Part shown: positions 10,084 through 18,873 of the stretch, one piece after another
How positions within the stretch are numbered: position 1 is the stretch's first letter
Layout: each line of letters starts with the position of its first letter
Notes under the pieces: generated by a model
Database searches by the model: none
Seen by the model: the letters and a program-made list of their open reading frames with translations, nothing else
Told to the model about the DNA's origin: nothing
Assembly: GCA_037178625.1 (NCBI GenBank)
Contig: CM074141.1
Location: 682,001 to 746,000, forward strand
Reading direction: 5' to 3'
Source of the DNA: Skeletonema tropicum
Lineage: Eukaryota; Bacillariophyta; Thalassiosirophyceae; Thalassiosirales; Thalassiosiraceae
Length of the DNA stretch: 64,000 nt
Translations under genes and position numbers: made by a program

Positions 10084-10306
10084 AGATTCATAGAAGAAAG
10101 AATGCTATTGCTACATCACACTTTACTTCATCTTTATCCATCACTATACACTTGTTACGGAGAAATCATTATATACTTGTTACGGAGATTCTCACTTGCT
10201 TGATCACTTGTGTCAAATGTCGTACATGCAAATAGCTCACTTGTTACTTATATTCATTTCTACATCAGTGCGTTTAATGTTTTTTGAACGCATTGTCCAC
10301 AATCAG
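10084..10306. repeat. Dispersed repeat, copy 2
   Basis: 10084-10223 matches 56-196 closely, and 10294-10306 matches 206-218. It begins 137 bp after the stop of the RRM gene, so it may overlap that gene's 3' untranslated region. Confidence 0.7.
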
Positions 10307-10991
10307 CTATGCCAGCCTTGCTATCAGATAAGGTAATCCAGAATGATTAACTCTTGATTTTGACCTCATGATATGTGTATGCATGTCAACATATTCAGAT
10401 CGCATTACACCAAGTCAAGGTTTTTGTCCATTCTTTCAACCGCTTATCACCACCTCTGCAGCTGCTCCGCCCTTCCGTATATATACTAAGTAAGAAGTAG
10501 AATGGTATTCTCTTATCCTGCATGCTACTGGCTGAACTGTTGTGTTGTCAAGAGAGTGCAGGAGCAAAGAAATGTCTCAAGTCTCAAGCCAAAAAGTCCG
10601 CGAACTCCATCTCTCATCTCTCATAAGTATATCTCTCTCTTCAAAAAAGCTGCGGCTGAGAATTGTTGTACTTATTTAGCGTCTGCCTGCTCCTCACCCA
10701 TCCGTCTGTCCAGGGAGCTATCGTATTCAATTTTCCAATTATTAGCCCCTCAAAAAATCTCACTCTCTTTTCCAGCTGTCACGTTTCTAAAAACACCAAA
10801 CTTCCACACCATCCACTCCTTTTTTCACCTTCCGACCCCCTCCCCACGCTAATTTTTTGAAAAAACACCACGGTGCGGCGCTCATTGCAACAGCAATCAA
10901 AACACAGTAGTAGTACGCCTCTCCCATCATCTCGACTCTTTCGTTGTTTCACTTGCATCATTCTATAAAATAATATAGCAAATATCAAAAC
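10307..10991. other. Upstream region of the PABP gene
   Basis: No coding gene is seen. The stretch is pyrimidine-rich from about 10600 to 10960 and contains tatatatact near 10481 and tataaaataatata near 10965. It should hold the PABP promoter and 5' untranslated region. No specific element could be assigned. Confidence 0.4.
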
Positions 10992-13309
10992 ATGTCTGCA
11001 GCTACCAAACCAGAAGATACACCAGCCGCCGCCACCAACACGTCACCCGACGCAGCACCCAGCACGTCCACCACCACTGCTCCCCCCGCCACCACTGGTT
11101 CCGGAGCAGGAGGAGCACCACCCGCCACCACAACCTCCGGAGGAGGAGGAGGAGGAAACTTTCTCTCTGCCTCACTCTACATTGGAGATCTCCTCCCAGA
11201 CGTCAACGAAGGCCTCCTTTACGAAATCTTCAACGCCGTCGGTCCCGTAGCATCCATCCGCGTCTGTCGCGATGCCGTCACCCGCCGTTCGTTGGGATAT
11301 GCCTACGTCAATTACCACAACGCTGCCGATGCCGAGCGTGCGTTGGATAGTATGAACTTTACCGATATTAAAGGTAAGGCGTGTCGTATCATGTGGAGTC
11401 AGCGTGATCCGTCCGTGAGGCGTTCGGGCGTGGGCAACATCTTCGTCAAGAATTTGCAGGAGAATATTGATAATAAGCAATTGTATGATACGTTCTCGTT
11501 GTTTGGGAATATTTTGAGTTGTAAGGTGGTGTGTGATAAGGAGACGGGGAAGAGTAAGGGCTATGGGTATGTGCATTATGAGACGAATGAGGCTGCGGCG
11601 AATGCGATTGAAAAGTTGGATGGGATGTTGATTGATGGGAAGGAGGTGCAGGTGGGCATGTTTGTGAGGAGGGATACGAGGCCAGATCAGGCGAGTTGGA
11701 CTAATTGCTTCATTAAGAATATTCCGTATGATTGGGATGAGGCTAGGTTGAGGCAGGAGTTTGAACCGTTTGGTGAGATTGCTAGTGCGAGTATTTCCAT
11801 GGGAAAGAGGAAGGTCTTCCCTAAGAAGAAGAAGGTTGTGGAGAAGAAGGATGGAGAGGAGGAGGGCGATGCTCCTGCTGCTGAGGAGGGGGCTGAAGAG
11901 GAAAAGGTGAGATGATTGATTATGTTTTGTTTGTTTGTTCTGTTTTCTTTTTCTGTTCTTGTGCGTTTTTTTGCTCTTGTCAATTTCATGCACACAGAGA
12001 GTTCACTGACAGAAATCATATTTTCCGCGTCGTTTCTTCATCATTAACATCTCATCAGCCTGCCGAGGAAGAACCAGCCAAGGAAGAGGAAGCACCACCA
12101 GCAGAAGAACCGAAGGAAGAATCAAACGAGCCAGAGTCTCTTGGATTTGGATTCGTCAACTTTGTGGAACACGAGTCCGCCGCCAAGGCTGTGGAGGAGT
12201 TGAATGAGAAGGAGATCGAGACCACCGAAGATGGTGAAACTATTACCAAGGTCTTGTATGTTGGTCGTGCTCAAAAGAAGGCAGAACGTGAGCGTGAGCT
12301 TCGTCAAAAGTACGAGTCTGAGAAGTTGGAGCGTATTGCCAAATTCCAGGGTGTGAATCTTTACGTCAAGAACTTGGAAGACTCTGTCACCGATGATGTC
12401 TTGCGTGATGAGTTTTCTGCCATGGGAACAATTACTAGTGCTCGTGTTATGAAGGATCTCAAGTCGGGTGTGTCTCGTGGATTTGGATTTGTTTGCTACT
12501 CTACTCCCGAGGATGCTACTCGTGCCGTGAATGAGATGAATGGAAAGCTTATTGCTGGAAAGCCCATCTTTGTTGCCTTGGCGCAACGTCGTGATGTCCG
12601 TAGGGCCCAGTTGGAGGCTCAGCACAACCAAGGCCGTGGAAATGCCCCCGGTCAGGGAATGATGAGAGGCCCAATGGGTGGACCAATGCCCCAATGGCCC
12701 GGTGGACCTGGCATGTACATGCCTGGGCGTCCTGGACCTGGAGGTATGCAACCTGCCTACCCCATGGGCCCTCAAATGATGGCCGGAAGGGGTGGATACG
12801 TCATGCAAGGTCAACCCGGAAGACCAGGTGCCTACCCCATGCCAGGCTATGGCATGATGCCCGCTCAACCTGGCCGTGGTGGACGTGGACCTGGAGGACG
12901 TGGACGTGGCGGACGTGGACCTCCTGGAGGACGTAGTGGTATGGCCGGTGGACCCGGAATGGCTGGCCAGCCTCCCATCAAATTCAACCAACAAGCACGC
13001 AATGCTGGTGGACCTCCTCCTCCTCCTGCTCAGGGACCTCCTGCTCAGGGACCACCCGCATCCAATGAGCAGCTTACCCCTGCCGCGCTTGCCAGCGCTT
13101 CTCCTGAACAACAAAAGAACATGATTGGAGAACGCTTATACCCTCTCATTCATACAACTCAACCCGAACTTGCCGGCAAGATTACTGGAATGCTTTTGGA
13201 GATGGATAACTCGGAATTGCTCCACTTGCTAGAAAGTCCTGAGGCTCTTGGTGCAAAGATTAGCGAGGCCTTGCAAGTTTTGGATGCCCACCAAGCACAG
13301 AACAAATAA
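10992..13309 (+). CDS. PABP: Cytoplasmic polyadenylate-binding protein, PABP type (721 aa)
   Basis: Exons are 10992-11906 and 12059-13309, with a 152-bp GT-AG intron. The protein binds mRNA poly(A) tails and links them to translation initiation and decay factors. After a Thr/Ala/Gly-rich leader come RRM1 (~61-140), RRM2 (~149-226, RNP1 KGYGYVHY), RRM3 (from ~237) and RRM4 (RNP2 LYVKNL, RNP1 RGFGFVCY). A Met/Gly/Pro/Arg-rich linker leads to a C-terminal MLLE domain with [10 protein letters not shown], which docks PAM2 peptides. RRM3 is split: about 60 Lys/Glu/Ala/Pro-rich residues lie between its KRK strand and its RNP1 strand GFGFVNF, and the intron falls in this insert. That makes the protein longer than typical PABPs. 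The start is the first ATG in frame. An aataaa-like signal follows the stop directly. Confidence 0.93.
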
Positions 13310-13416
13310 ATAAAGAAAAGACAGAAACAATTGAAAAGATCTCTTTCTCTTTTGAATGAGTTTGTTGTTCAATGTAGTAAGGGGTAGTAAAAACTATTTA
13401 GAAAAAGGGAATAATC

Positions 13417-14761
13417 GTGAAACATTGTCGTGTGATAGTTATCAAACTGTTCGACAACACCACCAAATTCAGGTATGACTTTCAAGAGCCGGATAAAGCA
13501 GATTTAGCACGCAAGTCCATTGATTTGATGAGAAGTCGTACCAAAGAAGCGATGGAGATGCTAGAAGTAGGAGATGAGCCCTCTGACTCCACAGCGGCCA
13601 TTTACGTCGAGGAATACGCAATAGATGCGATTGAAAAGCAGCCATGGGGACCTAGTGACTTGAGCAAACTAATGGTATCAAAGTCTCACGAGAAGAAAGC
13701 AATAGGTCGTCACGGCCAGTTTGCAAGTTACAGAGTAGTTCCAAACACGGACGATCGGATTTGCTTTGTCATAATCAATTCCTTATGTCCCATTCTAGGG
13801 CAAAGCAGTGAGGCGAATGAGAATGGCAGACATTACTCTACCAAGGGAAGAATCCGAGGCATCCTCGACTACCAATCTCTTGTGGGTATCAATATGAGGG
13901 CAGGAATCATCGCTCCCAAGTATGCTGAAACATTACAACGTCGATGTAGAAGTCTCTTGATCACGTGGGAGGGCATGACAGGAGATTTCCGATCAAATGT
14001 GGCAGTCGAGACATCAAATCTGAACGCAGGTATCCATCTGTATCCATCATATCCTTCCTATTGGATTCAATAGAGGTCGACACGTGCAGAGGGGAACAGT
14101 TGCTTTGGGCAACTTGCTTTCTCCTCATGGAATGAACGAGTACCTCACAGCACTAATTCTATTTCGACTTGGGATGAAAAGCTTTGCTCAAGCTATTCAC
14201 CTCGTCTCCGGAGAACATGTCAATCAACAGAATCTTCGTGAATCATTGGAGGAGTTTCGGGAGAAGCAAAGCAGAATGGACCTTGGCAAGATGCCTACTG
14301 AACACAGGAACAATATTTCAAAGGCGATGAAGGGGAAGAAGGGGGGCAAGCTTTCCGAGGAACATAGGAACAATATTTCAAAGGCGATGAAGGGGGGCAA
14401 GCTTTCCGACAAACACAGGAACAATATCTCAAAGGCGTTGAAGGGGAAGAAGGGAGTCAAACGTTCTACTGACGAAAAGATAGCGATTGGGTTGAGGATG
14501 AAGATATCAAGAGTGAAGAAGGCAATAGATGAACGAATGAAGTATGCGATTTACGAATATGAGTGCAAGAAGGACATGAAGAGTGACTATAAATCAATGT
14601 AGGTACCATGTCTTCGGAGTAGAGCTTTTTGGTCAGAGTAAAATGTGGGGGACATGCCCTTGCTGCGGAAAAAAAACGGAGTATCTGCGAACATCAAAGC
14701 ACTTCAACTATTTGGGAGAGGTCTCTCTTGGACTATTGGAAGAGCGTTTGTTGAATGCTTA
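13417..14761 (+). pseudogene. NUMOD3-repeat / CPCC zinc-motif protein, broken copy 1
   Basis: The frame is open from about 13399 but has no ATG; a stop lies just upstream, so the 5' end is missing or spliced from elsewhere. A 46-bp GT-AG intron (14030-14075) joins two frames into one. The C-terminal half carries three or four ~18-residue repeats of the type SEEHRNNISKAMKGKKGGK, which match the NUMOD3 modular DNA-binding motif found with homing-type nucleases. After codon 14602 the frame is broken by four extra bases (atgtaggtaccat against atgtaccat in copy 2). Beyond the lesion the original frame continues to 14761 with a CPCC motif (GTCPCCGKKTEYLRTSKHF), possibly a zinc knuckle. No nuclease active site is recognised. 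An inverted, more damaged copy is at 18075-18690. Confidence 0.55.
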
Positions 14762-14847
14762 GTTGCAGTTTGAAGTTGAATGTTCGCTCTCTCACGTCCA
14801 AGGTCAGCTTCGGCAGCAATCTACAGATCTACAAAACTGTTTATTAG

Positions 14848-16995
14848 TTACTTCATTGCTGACACCTGCCTCGGTCGTTTCATATTGCTGACACCTGCCT
14901 CGGTCGTTTCATCCATTGAAGCGGAAGGTAATTCATCTCCCTCCTCCCCTTCTTCTTCATCTAGAGGAGGCTGCTCCGTTTCTTCTTCAATAACACTGTC
15001 CACCATAGTCCCCTCCTGTTTTCCTTCTTCTTCTTCTTCTTCCAACTTTTCTTCTCCTCCAGCATGTAACTCAGATTCACTCATCGGTTCACCACAGGGT
15101 GTTCGTACAATCTTGACATATCCATCTTCATTCGAACTTTCACTACGAGTGGTATTCTCACCATCATTATCACTACTACTGCCCGAGCTTGATACTGCGG
15201 GAACGATTAGTTGCGAGTCTTCCTCCTCCTCCTCCTCTTCTCCCTCTTGTTTGTTGTTTTCGGTGTTTGATGATTGGCATATGGCATCATCATTGTTCTT
15301 CGCGTCAACTGCTTCTTCGTTTTCTGATGCAACTGATGTTGTTGCCGGTGCAGTTGTTTCTACTTCTTCTTCTTCCGCAGTATTATTGATGCCCTCGTCA
15401 TTGATGTTTGTTGTTGCAGCGTCTACTACTACTTCTTCTTCTTCAACAACTGCTGCAATCTCATCTGTCTTGTCAGATTTTTCAGTATGCTTCTCGACAA
15501 CCTCTTCCTCCTCCTCCTCCTCCTCCTCCTCCTCCTTTGCAACCACCTGAGGTGACGGATTTGTTGTTGTGGACACAGCCTCCACTGTATCTGCATCTGC
15601 ATCTACACAATTTTCGACTTCTTCTACCTCTGCTTCTTCAATGGGCAGTTGTTGTCCTCCGACAACAACAACAACTGTGTTTTCTTCTTCTTCCGCCGTG
15701 ACGGTTTTTTCTTCTTCCTCCTCTACAACAGCTACTACTGATGCTTCAACAACAACAACAGGCTTGACAATAACATTCACATTATCCGACGCAACACCAA
15801 CAACAACATCATTCTTCTCCAAATCACTCTTCTTTTCACCACTACCACTAACACTATAATAATTTTCACTGAAACTACCACTCTTCACTCCACCACCACC
15901 ACCAACAACACCACCCAATGATTTCTTCTTCTTCTTCTTCAAGACAGCAGCAGCAGCAGAAGAAGCAGCATTATTATCCGGTGCCTTGAAACCATATTGC
16001 TCTTCTTGACTCTTCCAATACTTTTTGATTTCATTATAATCTTTTGGTGGGGATGATGCCGTTGTTGTTTTCGTGTTCGTTTTGGTATTGGTCGTCGTGG
16101 TGGATGCTGTTGTTGTTGTTGTTGTTGGTGGTGGTAGACCTACCTTTTTAAGTGTAATGGTGGATGCTATTGATTGAGGTGGGGCTATTACCTCTGTTGT
16201 GGTGGTGGTGGTGATTTGTTTATTTTGTGGTTGCTCCTTCTCTTTTGTAATATCATCATCGTTGTCATTATTATTGTTAGTATCATTGTCATCGTCGTCA
16301 TGGGATGTGTTGTTGCTTGTAGAAATGGAAGGATCAACAACAGTGGTGTTGTTGCTGGATGGAACAACACCAACAACAACTTGTTGTTCAGATTGAAATA
16401 ATGACGAGATAATAATTGGTGGCTCTTCTTCTTTCGGAATTGCACCCTCCTCCTCTTTTTTGGTAATGGAACTATCAATATTATTATCTGCAGTCACTTC
16501 AATGATGGTTGCTGCTGGTTCTTCAGCAGATGCTGTCTTTTCACTACTACTACTAATGCCTGATGCGTCAGCTGGTTCCACCACCAGCGGCTCGTCAGTG
16601 ATAGAAGATGCAGTCTCATTATTATTATTATTATCGACACAAGTCTCATCATTAGTAGTAGTTGTAGTTGTTGTCGTCGATGGAATTAGTATCAATTCTT
16701 CATTTTCATCGTTTGGAACATTATTTACTTTTGTAGTTCTATCATCATCCGCAGCATCATCATCATTAGTATTATTATTATCAGCCAACTGCCTCTCTTT
16801 TCCATTACTATCATTACTATCATTATTATTATTATTATTATCAATTTCTTGTTCGTTACCGTCACAACATGGACCGCCCTCTTTGTAATTGCTACTGCTC
16901 AAAAATTTGTAACATATATAGGAGGCTGAAACAACAACAACGGTAGTCGTTAGTGCGAGAACTACTACGGGGATTCGATTGTTGCTGATGGGCAT
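14848..16995 (-). CDS. Acidic low-complexity protein with N-terminal membrane anchor (715 aa)
   Basis: I choose ATG 16995 as start because it gives a short polar lead and then a single hydrophobic segment (residues ~8-27, VVVLALTTTVVVVSASYICY), a classical signal anchor. An upstream in-frame ATG at 17139 would add 48 residues and bury this segment. The rest is Asn/Asp/Thr/Glu-rich with long homopolymers (N, E, T, V runs) and one more ordered patch, DYNEIKKYWKSQEEQYGFKAP, near residue 320. Function is unknown. It is probably a single-pass membrane protein with a large acidic disordered part. A 27-29-bp tandem duplication at 14854-14909 lies across its last codons and was read in two frames, so the C-terminus is recently altered. 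Confidence 0.6.
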   Translation of the reverse strand: MPISNNRIPVVVLALTTTVVVVSASYICYKFLSSSNYKEGGPCCDGNEQEIDNNNNNNDSNDSNGKERQLADNNNTNDDDAADDDRTTKVNNVPNDENEELILIPSTTTTTTTTNDETCVDNNNNNETASSITDEPLVVEPADASGISSSSEKTASAEEPAATIIEVTADNNIDSSITKKEEEGAIPKEEEPPIIISSLFQSEQQVVVGVVPSSNNTTVVDPSISTSNNTSHDDDDNDTNNNNDNDDDITKEKEQPQNKQITTTTTTEVIAPPQSIASTITLKKVGLPPPTTTTTTASTTTTNTKTNTKTTTASSPPKDYNEIKKYWKSQEEQYGFKAPDNNAASSAAAAVLKKKKKKSLGGVVGGGGGVKSGSFSENYYSVSGSGEKKSDLEKNDVVVGVASDNVNVIVKPVVVVEASVVAVVEEEEEKTVTAEEEENTVVVVVGGQQLPIEEAEVEEVENCVDADADTVEAVSTTTNPSPQVVAKEEEEEEEEEEEVVEKHTEKSDKTDEIAAVVEEEEVVVDAATTNINDEGINNTAEEEEVETTAPATTSVASENEEAVDAKNNDDAICQSSNTENNKQEGEEEEEEEDSQLIVPAVSSSGSSSDNDGENTTRSESSNEDGYVKIVRTPCGEPMSESELHAGGEEKLEEEEEEGKQEGTMVDSVIEEETEQPPLDEEEGEEGDELPSASMDETTEAGVSNMKRPRQVSAMK

Positions 16996-17453
16996 GCCTG
17001 GATTTATTGTTGTTGAAAGGGTTTGTGTTACTAAAAGGTGTGTAGTGTCGGCGTTACTAATTGGCTCGTCGCGTGAATGAGAGAGAGATATATTGTACAG
17101 AGCATCTGGCTGGCCGCGAAGTGGAGGAAGATCCTGCACATTATGTACAATACGTCAGGTTACATACTACCAATAAGTTGATTGAATTTTCATTTTCTTT
17201 ATTATCCATTCGATTCCTCACAGAAATATTTTCATTTTCTTCATCTAGTTCTCGCAAGATATATCCCTTTCTTGTAGATTGAAATCACTTTCTCGCGGTT
17301 TTTCCCAGATAAATTTCTTACCGGCAATATCGTTGCCGGTTACCGTACTTAGTGTTAGATTACACGTACCAGGCTACGTAGAAATGCCTTAAGTACCGGC
17401 AACGATATTGCCGGTAAAAAGTATGAATTCCTATGTGCCTTAAAACTTAGTAA
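16996..17453. other. Intergenic with nested palindrome
   Basis: Upstream region of the minus-strand gene. It contains the 23-bp inverted repeat described separately at 17318-17417. No coding gene is seen. Confidence 0.4.
17318..17417. repeat. Perfect 23-bp inverted repeat with self-palindromic arms
   Basis: The arms ttaccggcaatatcgttgccggt (17318-17340) and its exact reverse complement (17395-17417) are separated by 54 bp. Each arm also contains accggcaa...ttgccggt, itself an inverted repeat, so the element can fold as one long hairpin or as two small ones. It fits a short foldback element or a binding-site pair. Confidence 0.8.
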
Positions 17454-17972
17454 CATCAGTATCAACTATCGACGACCGCACCCGAACAATGCTGTGTCGA
17501 TTTATATGTAGATGATGCGAAAAGGAAGAAGGCGTCATCAACTGCTGCTGATAGCTGCTGGAATAAGGAAAATACGTCATCATCATCATTATCATTATTT
17601 TTGAATGGTATTAATTGTTCTGCTGCTACCGCTGTCGATCGTCCTAGTCCTACTCCTACTCCTACTCCGAAGCCTACTCCCAATATCAATATCACCACTC
17701 TGTGGGTCAAAGGATTTGATAGTTCAGACGATGAAAAACATATCCGCCATCTTTTCCGTGAATTCGTTCCAATCGTATGCGTTGATCGACCCAAAGACAA
17801 AAAAGGGAATTTTTGCTCCGATGCGTACGTCACATTGCTCTCAAAGGAAGCCGATGATGCCATCGAAATCATGAATGGAATGCGGGAGGACTTTTCGTTG
17901 CATGTGCGGAAAGCAAGAGAACAGAGGAAAGTAGCTGTTGCTGTGGTGAAGAAGAGAAGGAGAGTCGATTAA
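17454..17972 (+). CDS. Small RRM-domain protein, 5' end uncertain
   Basis: The frame is open from just after a TAA at 17451 to the stop at 17972, but no ATG occurs before the domain. The start is therefore either in an upstream exon (possible acceptors cttag or catcag near 17450-17460) or non-AUG. The product has a Pro/Thr repeat (TPTPTPKPTPN), then one compact RRM: RNP2 TTLWVKGF, an RNP1-like strand SDAYVTLL, helix EADDAIEIMNGM, and a basic tail KKRRRVD resembling a nuclear signal. It should bind RNA. It differs from the other RRM genes here by its weaker RNP1. Confidence 0.5.
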   Translation, partial: HQYQLSTTAPEQCCVDLYVDDAKRKKASSTAADSCWNKENTSSSSLSLFLNGINCSAATAVDRPSPTPTPTPKPTPNINITTLWVKGFDSSDDEKHIRHLFREFVPIVCVDRPKDKKGNFCSDAYVTLLSKEADDAIEIMNGMREDFSLHVRKAREQRKVAVAVVKKRRRVD

Positions 17973-18074
17973 TAGAAGGAGTGACTAAGCGGATGTAAGC
18001 ATGACGAAGCCATCAATGCGACCTTCACTGCTGGCAACTCTACTACTTCTGTTGATGCATCCCTTGATGAACTC

Positions 18075-18690
18075 AAGCTGACCTTGGATGTGAGCGAGCG
18101 AACACTTCAACTTCAACTACTTCAACTGCAAGATGTAACCTATCCCAGTAGACAATATCTATTTTACTTTCGCCAACGGATTATTGACGACAGAGATCTT
18201 TTCAATTGTTTCTATGACTGGAAAAAACACTTGAATGGCACTTCTTCAAACGTTCAAGAGAGACCTCTCCCAAATAGTTGAACTGCTTTGATGTTCGCAG
18301 ATGATGAGTTCGTTTCCCGCAGCAAGGACATGTCCCAGTCATTTTACCTCCGATCGAAAAGCTCAACTCCGAAGACATGGTACATTGATTTATAGTCACT
18401 CTTCATGTCCTTCTTACACTTCTTGCACTCATATTCGTAAATCGTATACTTCATTCGTTCTTCTATTGCCTTTTCCACACTTGATATCTTCTGCCTGAAC
18501 CCCTTCGCTATATTTTCTTCAGTACGATAGAATATCTGAGCCCCTTCCTTGCCTTTGAAATATTATTCCTGTGTTTGAAGGAAAGCTTGCCCCCTTGAAA
18601 TATTGTTCCTGTGTTTGTCGGAAAACTTGCCCCCTGAAATATTGTACCTGGCTGTGTTCGTTGGACCTTTTGCCAAGGTCCATCCTATCC
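18075..18690 (-). pseudogene. NUMOD3-repeat / CPCC protein, inverted broken copy 2
   Basis: Read on the minus strand, 18690-18232 matches 14284-14745: the NUMOD3-like units (at DNA level three ggcaagctttcc...aggaacaatatttca blocks), the DYKSMYHVFGVEL segment and the CPCC motif (GTCPCCGKRTHHLRTSKQFNYLG). A further match follows at 18125-18073 with 14763-14815, so about 110 bp at 18126-18231 is extra in this copy. The repeats here are out of frame with each other, and a one-base change near 18350 breaks the frame before CPCC, a different lesion from copy 1. It is clearly non-functional. Confidence 0.65.
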
Positions 18691-18873
18691 TGCGTTGCTA
18701 ATCCAAAAACACCTCAAATATGTAGTACAAAAATGACATCTATTTAATTATGCAGCGTAAACTCTATCCATCCGGCTTCTGCAATTTTAATCTGGCAAGA
18801 AGCCCTGCTTCTATCCAATTACACCGCATTTAGTTGCATTACATCGATAACATCGATACACCGTCAATTTGCA
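18691..18873. other. Short intergenic stretch
   Basis: 3' flank of the Ser/Lys-rich gene on the minus strand; no feature seen. Confidence 0.4.

Noticed and set aside
10502..10860. Plus-strand frame of 116 codons upstream of PABP
   Set aside because: It lies in pyrimidine-rich leader sequence with no domain and biased composition; probably the untranslated leader and promoter.
11172..13114. Long minus-strand frames (273 and 330 codons) inside the PABP gene
   Set aside because: They are antisense to conserved RRM and MLLE coding sequence and have His/Ser/Arg-rich shadow composition.
18084..18281. 65-codon plus-strand frame with Leu/Gln repeats
   Set aside because: It overlaps the inverted copy of the NUMOD3 gene in antisense, and its Gln/Leu run comes from a caacttcaacta repeat; I do not treat it as a gene.
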